64,000 nucleotides of DNA from an uncultured Nitrosomonadales bacterium. GTDB lineage: Bacteria > Pseudomonadota > Gammaproteobacteria > Burkholderiales > Methylophilaceae. The stretch spans positions 62,001 to 126,000 of the forward strand of contig CAJWVO010000002.1 in assembly GCA_913048465.1 (NCBI GenBank), given 5' to 3'. The first letter of the stretch is position 1; each line of letters begins with the position of its first letter. The notes under the pieces are model-generated. The model made no database searches. It saw only the letters and a list, made by a program, of their open reading frames with translations, and was not told where the DNA came from. Position numbers and translations under genes: made by a program. Of the stretch, positions 29,310 to 37,935 are shown in pieces.

Positions 29310-30899
29310 TTAATTTTCAAGCATTGATTTAGTTAGCTTAGGAGGAGTTTCAAATGTGTGGAATGGTGCTGGTGAAGGAACAGTCCACTCAAGACCTTTA
29401 GCGCCTTCCCATGCCTGAGCCTTAGCTTTCTTGCCACCCAGCGCACATTTAATAACAATGTATACAAACAGTAACTGACTAATACCGTAAGCAAACCCAC
29501 CGATACTTGAGATCATGTTGAAATCTGCAAAAACAATATTGTAGTCAGGAATTCTTCTTGGCATACCAGCTAGGCCAAGGAAGTGTTGTGGGAAAAACAG
29601 TACGTTTGCAGCAATCGTAGATAACCAGAAGTGTATCTTCGCAAGTTTCTCATCGTACATGTAACCTGTCCATTTTGGTAACCAGTAGTAAGCCGCTGCC
29701 ATGAGAGAGAATACTGCACCAGTTAAGAGAACATAATGGAAGTGAGCCACAACAAAATATGTATCATGGTACTGGAAGTCAACTGGTGTGATACCAAGCA
29801 TCAGTCCTGAGAAACCACCGATCGTAAATAGTATAACGAATGCGATTGAGAACAGCATAGGCGCCTCAAAGGTCATAGCACCTCTCCACATTGTTGCCAT
29901 CCAGTTGAAAACTTTCACGCCCGTTGGCACAGCAATCAACATTGTTGCATACATAAAGAATAATTCACCTTTGATTGGCATTCCCACAGTAAACATATGG
30001 TGAGCCCAAACAAAGAATGACAGAATTGCGATCGACGCTGTCGCATAAACCATAGATGCATAACCAAATAATGGTTTTCTAGCGAATGTAGGAATAATCG
30101 TTGAAACGATACCAAATGCTGGAAGCGCTAAAATATATACTTCAGGGTGTCCGAAGAACCAGAAAATGTGTTGGAATAACACTGGATCGCCACCACCAGC
30201 TGCATTAAAGAAACTTGTGCCGAAATACTTATCTGTTAATAACATTGTCACTGCACCAGCTAACACCGGGAGTGAAGCAATAAGCAAGAATGCTGTAATC
30301 ACCCATGTCCATACAAACAGAGGCATCTTCATTAATGTCATACCTGGAGCACGCATGTTAAATACGGTTGCAATAATATTGATTGCACCCATAATCGATG
30401 AGACACCTAAAATATGCACTGTAAATATTAAGAATGGGAAAGCATCACCTAACTGCAACACAAGTGGTGGATACATAGTCCAACCGCCAGCTGGACCTCC
30501 GCCGTTCATGAAAAGTGTACTGATCAATAATGCAAAACCAAAAGGAAGGATCCAGAAACTCATATTATTCATGCGAGGTAGCGCCATATCAGGGGCACCA
30601 ATCATTAAAGGAATCATCCAGTTAGCTAACCCAACGCCGGCAGGCATGACGGCACCAAAGATCATGATGAGGGCATGAACGGTTACCATTGAGTTATAAA
30701 ATTGCGGATCAACAAATTGTAATCCCGGTTGAAATAATTCAGCCCGAATAATCATTGCCATTGCACCACCGATGAAGAACATCATCAATGAGAATATTAA
30801 ATAGAGTGTTCCAATGTCTTTATGGTTGGTTGAAAAAATCCAACGCTTTAGACCGGTTGGAGCATGATGATGATCATGTTCGTGTGCTACTGTACTCAT
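29310..30899 (-). CDS. ctaD: Cytochrome c oxidase subunit I
   Basis: Catalytic heme-copper subunit, 529 residues, twelve helices. It carries the low-spin heme His in TVHALIMIFG, the CuB His and cross-linked Tyr in HPEVYILALP, the CuB pair in WAHHMF, and the two heme ligands in AHFHYVL. A His-rich N-terminal start (EHDHHHAPTG) precedes helix 1. It needs heme A, whose synthesis genes ctaA and ctaB are 4-6 kb downstream. Confidence 0.98.
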   Translation of the reverse strand: MSTVAHEHDHHHAPTGLKRWIFSTNHKDIGTLYLIFSLMMFFIGGAMAMIIRAELFQPGLQFVDPQFYNSMVTVHALIMIFGAVMPAGVGLANWMIPLMIGAPDMALPRMNNMSFWILPFGFALLISTLFMNGGGPAGGWTMYPPLVLQLGDAFPFLIFTVHILGVSSIMGAINIIATVFNMRAPGMTLMKMPLFVWTWVITAFLLIASLPVLAGAVTMLLTDKYFGTSFFNAAGGGDPVLFQHIFWFFGHPEVYILALPAFGIVSTIIPTFARKPLFGYASMVYATASIAILSFFVWAHHMFTVGMPIKGELFFMYATMLIAVPTGVKVFNWMATMWRGAMTFEAPMLFSIAFVILFTIGGFSGLMLGITPVDFQYHDTYFVVAHFHYVLLTGAVFSLMAAAYYWLPKWTGYMYDEKLAKIHFWLSTIAANVLFFPQHFLGLAGMPRRIPDYNIVFADFNMISSIGGFAYGISQLLFVYIVIKCALGGKKAKAQAWEGAKGLEWTVPSPAPFHTFETPPKLTKSMLEN

Positions 30900-30939
30900 A
30901 ATATTTGCCTCATAAAATATTTATATAGTTAATTAAAAA

Positions 30940-32073
30940 TTACTTGCGTTCTGCAGCAACATCGGCTGCTTGAACCACGTCTCCTGTATCATTACCAAAT
31001 GAATTTCGTGTGTATGTAACTACTGACGCAATGTCACCATCATTCAACTGTTCACCGAATGCTGGCATTAAGTTCTTACCGTAGATGATTTGCGTAATGT
31101 GAGCCTGTAAATTTTCTGGTTTAGTCGCTAACTGACTTCCAGCTACTGCAGGGAAAACACCCTGAACGCCTTCACCATTAGCTTGGTGACATGCTAAACA
31201 ATTCGCCTTGTAAACGGCTTCGCCTTTAGTCATGAGTTCTTCCATAGACATTTCTTTACTTGATGCCTCAGCAGCTGCTACCTGTTCTTGTTTTTTTTCT
31301 GCCACCCATGTTTTATATTCGTCCATGGAAACGGCTTTAACTACGATTGGCATGTAGCCATGACCCTTACCACAAATCTCAGCACATTGTCCTCGATATG
31401 TTCCAGGCTCGTTGATCATTGTCCAGTTATCATTAATGAACCCAGGGATTGCATCACGCTTCCATCCAAGATCTGGAACCCACCATGCGTGGATCACGTC
31501 GTTTGCTGTAGTTAATATTCTAATTTTAGTGTTGGTTGGTAAAACGAGTGGTTCATCTACATCCAATAAGTAATCAGGATGCTCCATTGGATTAACAGAA
31601 TCAACTCGTTGACTTAATTCAACACTTTTCTCATCCAGGTTACTGTAAATAGTTAAATCGTCTTCAAGGTATTCGTATTTCCACTTCCACTGATATCCAA
31701 CTGCCTTAACTGTTAATGCTGTATCGGATGTGTCATCCATTTCAATGAGAAGTTTAGTTGCAGGGATAGCAAGGCCTATAATAATAAGTAGAGGAATAGC
31801 TGTCCAAATAATTTCAACTGTTGTGCTGTGAGAAAATTTTGCAGGTTTTACGCCTCTTGATTTTCTGTGATGAAATATAGACCAAAACATGATACCAAAC
31901 ACAACAATACCGATGATTGTCACAACCCATAAGGACACCATGTGCATGTCATAAACTTTTTGACTGATTGGTGTTACCCCTTCTCGCATGTTGAGTCCCC
32001 AATCAGCTAAAACTGTAAGAGGAAGAGTTGCTAGAAATAATACTTGTAGAATTTTTTTGTAAATACTTGTCAT
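30940..32073 (-). CDS. ctaC: Cytochrome c oxidase subunit II with fused cytochrome c domain
   Basis: 377 residues: signal peptide, two membrane helices (about 45-67 and 88-108), a cupredoxin domain with CuA ligands (HAWWVPDLG and CAEICGKGHGYM), and a C-terminal monoheme cytochrome c domain with CLACH at about 292-296 and an axial Met in NLMPAFG. The fused heme marks a caa3-like architecture, common in betaproteobacteria. It is the first gene of the oxidase operon. The promoter in front contains a three-fold 11-bp phased repeat. Confidence 0.97.
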   Translation of the reverse strand: MTSIYKKILQVLFLATLPLTVLADWGLNMREGVTPISQKVYDMHMVSLWVVTIIGIVVFGIMFWSIFHHRKSRGVKPAKFSHSTTVEIIWTAIPLLIIIGLAIPATKLLIEMDDTSDTALTVKAVGYQWKWKYEYLEDDLTIYSNLDEKSVELSQRVDSVNPMEHPDYLLDVDEPLVLPTNTKIRILTTANDVIHAWWVPDLGWKRDAIPGFINDNWTMINEPGTYRGQCAEICGKGHGYMPIVVKAVSMDEYKTWVAEKKQEQVAAAEASSKEMSMEELMTKGEAVYKANCLACHQANGEGVQGVFPAVAGSQLATKPENLQAHITQIIYGKNLMPAFGEQLNDGDIASVVTYTRNSFGNDTGDVVQAADVAAERK

Positions 32074-32125
32074 GCTTTCTCTTTCACAATACTTAAATAA
32101 TCATTAAACAATTTGCTACCACGTA

Positions 32126-32155
32126 AATGTAACTAATTTGTAACAATTTTGTCAA
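32126..32155 (-). promoter_or_regulatory. Promoter of the ctaC operon
   Basis: On the minus strand a perfect TTGACA (32155-32150) and TACATT (32131-32126) are 18 bases apart, 53 bases before the ctaC start. The -35 box overlaps the third unit of the phased repeat at 32128-32156. Confidence 0.6.
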
Positions 32156-32156
32156 C
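32128..32156. promoter_or_regulatory. Three 11-bp phased TGTAAC/TGTCAAC units in the ctaC promoter
   Basis: On the plus strand TGTAAC begins at 32128 and 32139 and TGTCAAC at 32150. The starts are exactly 11 bases apart and the spacers contain only A and T. This resembles the layout of a PhoB box (TGTCA-type units every 11 bases). The array covers the -35 and spacer of the ctaC promoter, which would suit a repressor. Confidence 0.45.
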
Positions 32157-32164
32157 CATTTCTT

Positions 32165-32629
32165 CTAAATGGTTTTTACTAAATTTTTTAACTTTTCTCG
32201 CTCTTCGTCGGTAACTCTTTGACCTAAATAGATTTTTTTCCCATCCTTGATAAAATAAAAAATTGAATGTTTTAGCCTGGTTGGAGGCTCATACTGAAAA
32301 TTCGTCCAATTTCTCACTAATTCATACTCTTTAATTTTTTTTCTCATGACAAATCTAACTTTTATATTATGCGGACTGATTAAAATTTCCTCATAAAAAG
32401 TACTTTTTAGAGCTGTTATATAAAGTGCATAACCTAAGATTAAAAATTCAATTCCATAAAAAGGAATAGCCAAATATAAATTAACATAGGTTAAGGCAAT
32501 TGCTATTAATAGAATGAAACAGCCGAAATAAAAATAGACCTTCTTAATAATATCCCATGGCATGGCTGGATTAGGTCTAATAATTATTGACTGAGTATCT
32601 TTCTGTTTATCAAATTTATTTTCAATCAT
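32165..32629 (-). CDS. DUF2244 membrane protein
   Basis: 154 residues with two central membrane helices (about 30-50 and 53-72) and a C-terminal cytosolic part (LGQRVTDEEREKLKNLV) matching the DUF2244 pattern, often encoded near cytochrome oxidase genes in alpha- and betaproteobacteria. The start SIIIRPNPAMPW is typical. Function unknown. It lies between tRNA-Leu and the ctaC operon on the same strand, and may be read from the tRNA promoter. Confidence 0.75.
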   Translation of the reverse strand: MIENKFDKQKDTQSIIIRPNPAMPWDIIKKVYFYFGCFILLIAIALTYVNLYLAIPFYGIEFLILGYALYITALKSTFYEEILISPHNIKVRFVMRKKIKEYELVRNWTNFQYEPPTRLKHSIFYFIKDGKKIYLGQRVTDEEREKLKNLVKTI

Positions 32630-32650
32630 CTAATGTATAATTTTGTGAAA

Positions 32651-32737
32651 TGGTGCCGGGAGCGAGAATCGAACTCGCACGCTGTCGCCAGCGCGGGATT
32701 TTGAATCCCGTGCGTCTACCAGTTCCGCCATCCCGGC
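32651..32737 (-). tRNA. tRNA-Leu (anticodon CAA)
   Basis: 87-base tRNA with acceptor stem GCCGGGA / TCCCGGC, discriminator A and an encoded CCA end (32653-32651). The D arm is GGCGGAACTGGTAGAC-like, the anticodon loop TTCAAAA between CGGGA and TCCCG gives CAA, and a long variable arm (class II) and GTTCGATTC T arm complete it. It reads UUG codons. It lies 30 bases from divergent queA, behind its own extended -10 promoter. Confidence 0.97.
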
Positions 32738-32746
32738 AGAAAGGAA

Positions 32747-32755
32747 ATTATAACA
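32747..32755 (-). promoter_or_regulatory. Extended -10 promoter of tRNA-Leu
   Basis: Minus-strand TGTTATAAT includes a perfect TATAAT (32752-32747), nine bases before the mature tRNA 5' end. No good -35 is visible, so the TG extension probably compensates. Confidence 0.55.
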
Positions 32756-32767
32756 AGCTTTTATTAA

Positions 32768-33811
32768 ATGAATATAGAAGAATTTAATTACACACTGCCC
32801 GAAGAATTGATCGCACAACACCCGACAGATAAACGATCGGATAGTCGATTGCTGCAACTCAATCCAAACACTGAAGAGATTATTGATAATAATTTTACAA
32901 ATTTTTTATCACTCATTAATCGAGATGACCTCATCATATTTAATGACACAAAAGTAATTAAAGCTCGGATGAATGGTCATAAAAAAAGTGGGGGTAAGGT
33001 CGAAGTATTAATCGAAAAAATAATTGATCAAAATTCTTTTGTTGGTCATATTGGAACATCCAAAAAAATCAATGCTGGATTAGAGATTATGGTGGGTAAT
33101 TTTAAACTTACCGTAAAAGATCGGGAAGAAAATATGTTTATCATCGAGACCGATGATGATATTTTTAACATCATCGATCATCATGGAAAACTTCCCCTAC
33201 CCCCATATATTAACAGAGCTAACGAGGATTTTGATGATGATCGTTATCAAACTGTTTTTGCTAAACATGATGGCGCTATAGCTGCGCCAACGGCTGGTCT
33301 TCATTTTGATGATCAATTTTTTTCAAAATTATCAAAACAAAACTTTAACTTTAGCTTCATCACGCTTCATGTTGGTTCTGGAACATTTCAACCTGTTCGG
33401 AATTCAAATATAACTGACCATAAAATGCATTCTGAAGAGTTCATGATTAGCCAAGATGTATATGATCGCATAGAGCAAACAAAAAAAAATGGCGGCCGAA
33501 TCATTGCGATTGGAACAACTGTTCTAAGGGCACTGGAATCGGCTTACAAACAACCTAAAAAAGACACGAACTTTCAAAAAACTAATATTTTTATTTATCC
33601 CGGTTATCAATTTAAAATTGTCGATAGCTTATTCACCAATTTTCACCTGCCAAAGAGTACTTTAATTATGTTGGTCTCGGCATTCGCTGGTCATTCGTTT
33701 ACAATGTCAGCCTATTCACATGCTGTTAAAGAAAAGTACCGTTTTTTCAGTTATGGTGACGCAATGTTTATTGAACAAAAATTAACCTCAGAAGACAAAA
33801 GAGAAACCTAA
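32768..33811 (+). CDS. queA: tRNA preQ1(34) S-adenosylmethionine ribosyltransferase-isomerase
   Basis: QueA moves the ribosyl part of SAM onto preQ1 in tRNA, forming epoxyqueuosine. The 347-residue product has the family start FNYTLPEELIAQ.P, the IIFNDTKVIKAR segment, the FAKHDGAIAAPTAGLHF motif (about 172-188) and FQPVR.....DHKMHSEEF. No tgt or yajC follows as in gammaproteobacteria; the next gene encodes an unknown secreted protein. Only 30 bases separate its start from tRNA-Leu, so its promoter must lie within or next to the tRNA gene. Confidence 0.96.
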   Translation: MNIEEFNYTLPEELIAQHPTDKRSDSRLLQLNPNTEEIIDNNFTNFLSLINRDDLIIFNDTKVIKARMNGHKKSGGKVEVLIEKIIDQNSFVGHIGTSKKINAGLEIMVGNFKLTVKDREENMFIIETDDDIFNIIDHHGKLPLPPYINRANEDFDDDRYQTVFAKHDGAIAAPTAGLHFDDQFFSKLSKQNFNFSFITLHVGSGTFQPVRNSNITDHKMHSEEFMISQDVYDRIEQTKKNGGRIIAIGTTVLRALESAYKQPKKDTNFQKTNIFIYPGYQFKIVDSLFTNFHLPKSTLIMLVSAFAGHSFTMSAYSHAVKEKYRFFSYGDAMFIEQKLTSEDKRET

Positions 33812-33831
33812 TTTAAAGAAGAGAACTTTAT

Positions 33832-34689
33832 ATGAGAATCATCTACACCATTTTATTTACACTTTTTATATCACTAAATATTCAAGCTGAAATACTGCCT
33901 GAAGCTAAATTAGAAATGAAGATTCCTCTAAGCAAGGAACCATCAACACGTCCTATGACGGTTGCTTACATTCCAGGTGAAAAAAAGTACTACATCGCCG
34001 ATGGGGGGTTATCACCTGTAGGGAATGAGCCTTTTTCAAAATCACAAGTTCATGTTTATGATGAAAAGGGAACCTATATCAAATCGTTTTCCCCAGGTTT
34101 TGATAATCGTTCAATTTATTACAACGAAAACTCTAAAACTCTAGAGACAGTTACCTACAATGTATCGAGTGCAGCGGGATTTTTTCCAAACACAGGAATC
34201 TTCAAGCTTGAATTAGATGATCAGGGGTTACTAACAAACAAGTCTGACACTGTATCAAGATTTTCTGAAACTTTTGGTAGCGCTGGAACCATGCCTACTT
34301 ATGATGCAAAAAATAATCAGTACTTTGCTAAGCAAGAAAAGAGCAACATCGTTAGAGTTATAGATGGGACTTCGAATGACATTAAAAAAGAAATTACTCT
34401 CGATTTTTCTGCAGCTGAAGTTGAGCACCATGATGTGACTGACCACTATGCTGCATTTACAAACGTTCCCGGGCACGAACTCATTTTGCTCGACGTAGAC
34501 CATAAAAGGTTTTTGATATTCAATTTAGATGGAAAGCTAGTCGGGACTTCTGAGCTTGCAAAAGATTTGAAAATTAGGGCAAAAAATCATTTCAATGGAT
34601 TAGGATATACCAATAACGGATTGTTCTTTTTATATATAGATTCTGAAGGTGAATTTGGAACTTATCACGCGTACAAGGTGCTGAATTAA
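33832..34689 (+). CDS. Unknown secreted protein, possibly beta-propeller-like
   Basis: 285 residues with a clear signal peptide (about 1-19, cleavage near IQA-E). The mature part is rich in beta strands in short repeated blocks of the kind YYIADGG, QVHVYDEKGTYIKSF, NIVRVIDG, FLIFNLDGKLVG, which resemble YncE/NHL-type propeller blades. An EVEHHDVTDHY segment near 204-214 could bind metal. There are no Cys residues in the mature chain. An AGAGAA ribosome-binding site precedes the start 20 bases after queA. It is convergent with proS (2-base gap). I do not recognise a specific family. Confidence 0.6.
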   Translation: MRIIYTILFTLFISLNIQAEILPEAKLEMKIPLSKEPSTRPMTVAYIPGEKKYYIADGGLSPVGNEPFSKSQVHVYDEKGTYIKSFSPGFDNRSIYYNENSKTLETVTYNVSSAAGFFPNTGIFKLELDDQGLLTNKSDTVSRFSETFGSAGTMPTYDAKNNQYFAKQEKSNIVRVIDGTSNDIKKEITLDFSAAEVEHHDVTDHYAAFTNVPGHELILLDVDHKRFLIFNLDGKLVGTSELAKDLKIRAKNHFNGLGYTNNGLFFLYIDSEGEFGTYHAYKVLN

Positions 34690-34691
34690 TC

Positions 34692-36377
34692 TTATATTTT
34701 TGATTTAATAAATTGAGTAAGATCGGAAATATTAATCATTTCCGAATTCGATTCTGATCTCGATTTAAATTCCACTTTGTTTTCGTTAAGGCTTTTTTCG
34801 CCAATCACTAATCTATTTGGAATGCCTATCAAATCAGATTCTGCAAACATAATTCCTGGACGCTCATCACGGTCATCTAGAATGACATCAATACCACTTT
34901 CCAATAAGTCTAAATAAATTTTATTGGCCTGTGTCCTGACATTATCATTTTTATGATACCCAATTGGTACAATAATGAATTCAAAAGGAGCAATACTTTT
35001 TGGCAAGATCATGCCATTCTCATCATTATTTTGCTCGATGGCTGCAGCTACAATTCTTGACACACCAATGCCATAACATCCCATCGTCATGGTTTGAGAT
35101 TTGCCTTCTTCATTAAGAATTGAGGCTTGCATAGATTCAGAGTATTTCTTTCCTAGTTGAAAGATATGACCTACCTCAATTCCTCTGCAAAATTTAAGCT
35201 TACCAGATTCATCAGGACTGACATCTCCCTCTACCACATTTGTGATATCCACAAATTTTTCAGTATTGATCGATTGAAAGTTTGTGAAGTGATAATGTTC
35301 CTCGTTTGCTCCACAGACCATATTTTCCATTTCAATGATGGAGTGATCAAACAACTTTCTGATATGTTCATTCCCCTCAGGCCCAATAAATCCAGGAATT
35401 AAACCATGCTTTTTCAGCTCCTCATCTTTTGCCACCCTGAAGCGGTTGCTACCGATTTCTTTTTCTAGTTTAACCAGATTAATTTCCCGATTGCTCGGCA
35501 CAAAACAAATGACCAGCTCATCATCGTGGTTAAAAACGACCGCCTTTAAAATACTTTGTGTATCTATTTTAAAAAACTCTTGAAGAGCCTCTACCGTTGT
35601 TATTTCAGGAGTGTGTACTTTTTCAATGGGTACCTTATTTTCTTTAGATGCCTTTTTAAATACCGTTGATGCCTTTTCAATGTTGGCGGCATATTCAGAT
35701 TGATCAGAATAAGCGATTACATCCTCTCCAGAATCAGCTAACACATGAAATTCATGTGATGCATCACCACCAATCGCCCCAGAGTCAGCAGCTACTGATC
35801 TAAATTGAAGACCAATTCTTGAAAAAATTCGATTGTAAGTTTCAAACATCAATTCATACATTTTCTGCAAACAATTTTCATTTGCATGAAAGGAATAAGC
35901 ATCTTTCATTAAAAATTCTCTGGCTCGCATTACACCAAAACGAGGACGAATTTCATCACGAAATTTTGTTTGGATCTGATAGAAGTTGATAGGAAGTTGC
36001 TTATAACTATTAAGTTCTTTTCGGGCAATGTCGGTGATGACTTCTTCATGTGTCGGGCCAAAACAAAATTCATTCTCATGTCGATCATTTATTTTGAGCA
36101 TTTGTGGACCAAATTGCTGCCATCGACCTGTTTCTTGCCATAACTCTGCAGGCTGAATCGCTGGCATCAATAACTCTACCGCCCCAGAAGCATTCATTTC
36201 TTCTCTAATAATATTTTCAATTTTTCTTAACACTCTCAAGCCAATCGGCATCCATGTGTAAAGTCCTGAGCTCAATCTCTTAACATAGCCAGCTCGAACC
36301 ATTAATTGATGACTTTTGAGTTCAGCATCTTGAGGAGCCTCTTTCAGGGTAGATATAAAGAATTGACTTGTTTTCAT
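34692..36377 (-). CDS. proS: Prolyl-tRNA synthetase (bacterial type)
   Basis: Class II synthetase charging tRNA-Pro. The 561-residue product has motif 1 and 2 regions (ASGAVELLMP and FRDEIRPRFGVMRAREFLMKD), an INS-type editing domain at about 225-380, motif 3 (YGIGVSRIVAAA) and the anticodon-binding domain at about 460-561. It is a little shorter than the E. coli enzyme (572). Its ATG overlaps the stop of the preceding gene (ATGA), so it is coupled to the tsaB-rimI group. Confidence 0.97.
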   Translation of the reverse strand: MKTSQFFISTLKEAPQDAELKSHQLMVRAGYVKRLSSGLYTWMPIGLRVLRKIENIIREEMNASGAVELLMPAIQPAELWQETGRWQQFGPQMLKINDRHENEFCFGPTHEEVITDIARKELNSYKQLPINFYQIQTKFRDEIRPRFGVMRAREFLMKDAYSFHANENCLQKMYELMFETYNRIFSRIGLQFRSVAADSGAIGGDASHEFHVLADSGEDVIAYSDQSEYAANIEKASTVFKKASKENKVPIEKVHTPEITTVEALQEFFKIDTQSILKAVVFNHDDELVICFVPSNREINLVKLEKEIGSNRFRVAKDEELKKHGLIPGFIGPEGNEHIRKLFDHSIIEMENMVCGANEEHYHFTNFQSINTEKFVDITNVVEGDVSPDESGKLKFCRGIEVGHIFQLGKKYSESMQASILNEEGKSQTMTMGCYGIGVSRIVAAAIEQNNDENGMILPKSIAPFEFIIVPIGYHKNDNVRTQANKIYLDLLESGIDVILDDRDERPGIMFAESDLIGIPNRLVIGEKSLNENKVEFKSRSESNSEMINISDLTQFIKSKI

Positions 36378-36811
36378 AGATTTAAACCGCCTTTAATGGC
36401 CTTCCATAGTTCTTTTTTTAATTCTGCATTTGTACACATTTTTTTTAATGAAGGTAATTGCAAAACATCAGGAGATAAAGATTTAGCTTCATCGGACAAT
36501 AAAATTTTAACAGAATCCTTAAACGGTTCTGCCAAAAATCCATAAACACTCATGTTCTGAAATTTAAGTGAGCCTATTCCTTTCAAAAACAAATTAATAC
36601 TTCTCATTAAGGATGTACTCTCTGTATCTTGATCTGGAATATCATAAATCATTAATAGTGTTTTGTTATCAACCTCCAGGACGGCGCAATAATAATTTTT
36701 TTCTTTAACTTTTGGGGATGAATCATCGAGCGTATCAAACTTAGATTCATACATTTCAAAAACGTTTAGCAGCTGAAGCTCTTCTAGCTGATCGCGTTCA
36801 TTAAAAATCAT
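36374..36811 (-). CDS. Small protein between rimI and proS, candidate DNA polymerase III psi (HolD)
   Basis: 145 residues, no membrane segment. I do not recognise it with certainty. Features that suggest HolD: a LLMIYDIPDQD strand-turn followed by an amphipathic helix, resembling LVMVANDLPAL in E. coli psi; a C-terminal LQLPSLKKM...ELKKELWKAI that parallels SPALTDLR...ARAALWQQI; similar length (137 in E. coli); and a location directly beside rimI, as in the E. coli holD-rimI pair. It overlaps rimI by 4 bases and proS by 4 bases. Similarity was judged by eye and is weak. Confidence 0.4.
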   Translation of the reverse strand: MIFNERDQLEELQLLNVFEMYESKFDTLDDSSPKVKEKNYYCAVLEVDNKTLLMIYDIPDQDTESTSLMRSINLFLKGIGSLKFQNMSVYGFLAEPFKDSVKILLSDEAKSLSPDVLQLPSLKKMCTNAELKKELWKAIKGGLNL

Positions 36812-37251
36812 GACAAAACTCTTCCCATAATAATGGCATCCTCATAACCCTTTTTGGTCAGGTAATAATTTGGGCGAACTCCAATCTCATTAAAATCAAA
36901 TTTTTTGTACAAACTGATGGCCGGTACATTTGAAGTTCTTACTTCTAAAAATATGTGTTTGATACTTTTATTATTGCATTCCCCAATGAGTGCGTCCATT
37001 AACTTTGAGGCAATTTGGTTATTCCGCATACTTTTGGTTACGCCAATATTTAAGATTTCACACTCGTGTTGAATGAGTCTTGCCACAATAAAACCAACGA
37101 TAGTTTCATTTAAAAAAAATAGTTTAAAGAAATGCTTGGCTAATATCGAGTCTTGAAAATTTTTTAAGCTCCATAACTCAACATCATTTTCTTGTTCGAT
37201 CGCGTGTACTTCATTCAAGTCTTCATCTTTTGGATCTTGCATGAATTCCAT
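36808..37251 (-). CDS. rimI: Ribosomal-protein alanine N-acetyltransferase RimI-like
   Basis: GNAT acetyltransferase of 147 residues. The acetyl-CoA motif is present as VTKSMRNNQIASKLMDALI (the usual Q/R-x-x-G-x-G/A loop is degenerate), then the LEVRTSNVPAISLYKKFDFNEIGVRPNYY segment typical of RimI. RimI acetylates the N terminus of S18. It lies 3 bases downstream of tsaB, the standard order, and overlaps the candidate holD. Confidence 0.87.
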   Translation of the reverse strand: MEFMQDPKDEDLNEVHAIEQENDVELWSLKNFQDSILAKHFFKLFFLNETIVGFIVARLIQHECEILNIGVTKSMRNNQIASKLMDALIGECNNKSIKHIFLEVRTSNVPAISLYKKFDFNEIGVRPNYYLTKKGYEDAIIMGRVLS

Positions 37252-37254
37252 TAT

Positions 37255-37935
37255 TTATTTTCTTTCGTCAATGGTTTGCGCCACTTTGTTTCGGACATAA
37301 ATAGGCTGAATTCCATCAAAGGAAAATTTGTCTGGTAGCCGATCCAATGCAATAGAAGCCATGAAGCTAGCCATGTTTTTTTTTACATTTTGTTGTTCTA
37401 AAGTATAGGACTTGTATCTATCATTGAAATGATCTTTAAATATTTCATAACCTGAGCCAATCACTGAAAATCTCTTCCTAATTTTATCAGGTGGGTTAGG
37501 TAATTTATCTGGTGCAGCTACAATAGGTTCTGAGAGAGGAATGATATTTTTATAATCGCTTCTTTTAAAGAACTGTAAATAGACTTCATCCATTCTTGCG
37601 TCAACGGTCGATAAAATATAATCTGACTCCGCCATTGATGCAATTGTTTCTAATGAACTAATTCCTATTAAGGGAATTTTGTAAGAATAAGCCATTCCAT
37701 AGGCAACGCCACAAGCTATTCTAATCCCAGTGAATGAACCAGGCCCTGCAGAAAATGCAATAACATCTAAATCTTTAATGGCGATATTCACTTTTTTTAA
37801 AATTTTTTGTATTTCGCTCAAGGCAACTGATGAATGAGTCATGCCAGCGTTGAATTCAATATTTTCTTTTACATCAGAATGAATGAGGCATAAAGAAAAG
37901 TTGGTAGATGATGTGTCAATTGCTAGCAGATTCAA
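37255..37935 (-). CDS. tsaB: tRNA t6A synthesis protein TsaB
   Basis: TsaB is the scaffold partner of TsaD for threonylcarbamoyl transfer to A37 of tRNAs reading ANN codons. The 226-residue product begins MNLLAIDTSSTNFSLCL and has FSAGPGSFTGIRIACG (about 61-76) and STVDARMDEVY, all typical. The start is TTG, overlapping the helicase stop (TTGA). tsaC, another enzyme of this pathway, is encoded at 61992 in this window. Confidence 0.93.
   Translation of the reverse strand: MNLLAIDTSSTNFSLCLIHSDVKENIEFNAGMTHSSVALSEIQKILKKVNIAIKDLDVIAFSAGPGSFTGIRIACGVAYGMAYSYKIPLIGISSLETIASMAESDYILSTVDARMDEVYLQFFKRSDYKNIIPLSEPIVAAPDKLPNPPDKIRKRFSVIGSGYEIFKDHFNDRYKSYTLEQQNVKKNMASFMASIALDRLPDKFSFDGIQPIYVRNKVAQTIDERK

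Noticed and set aside
32630-32857. 75-residue minus-strand open frame with AELVDARDSKSRAGDS
   Set aside because: It is the translation of the tRNA-Leu gene and its flanks, a well-known spurious product of tRNA loci.
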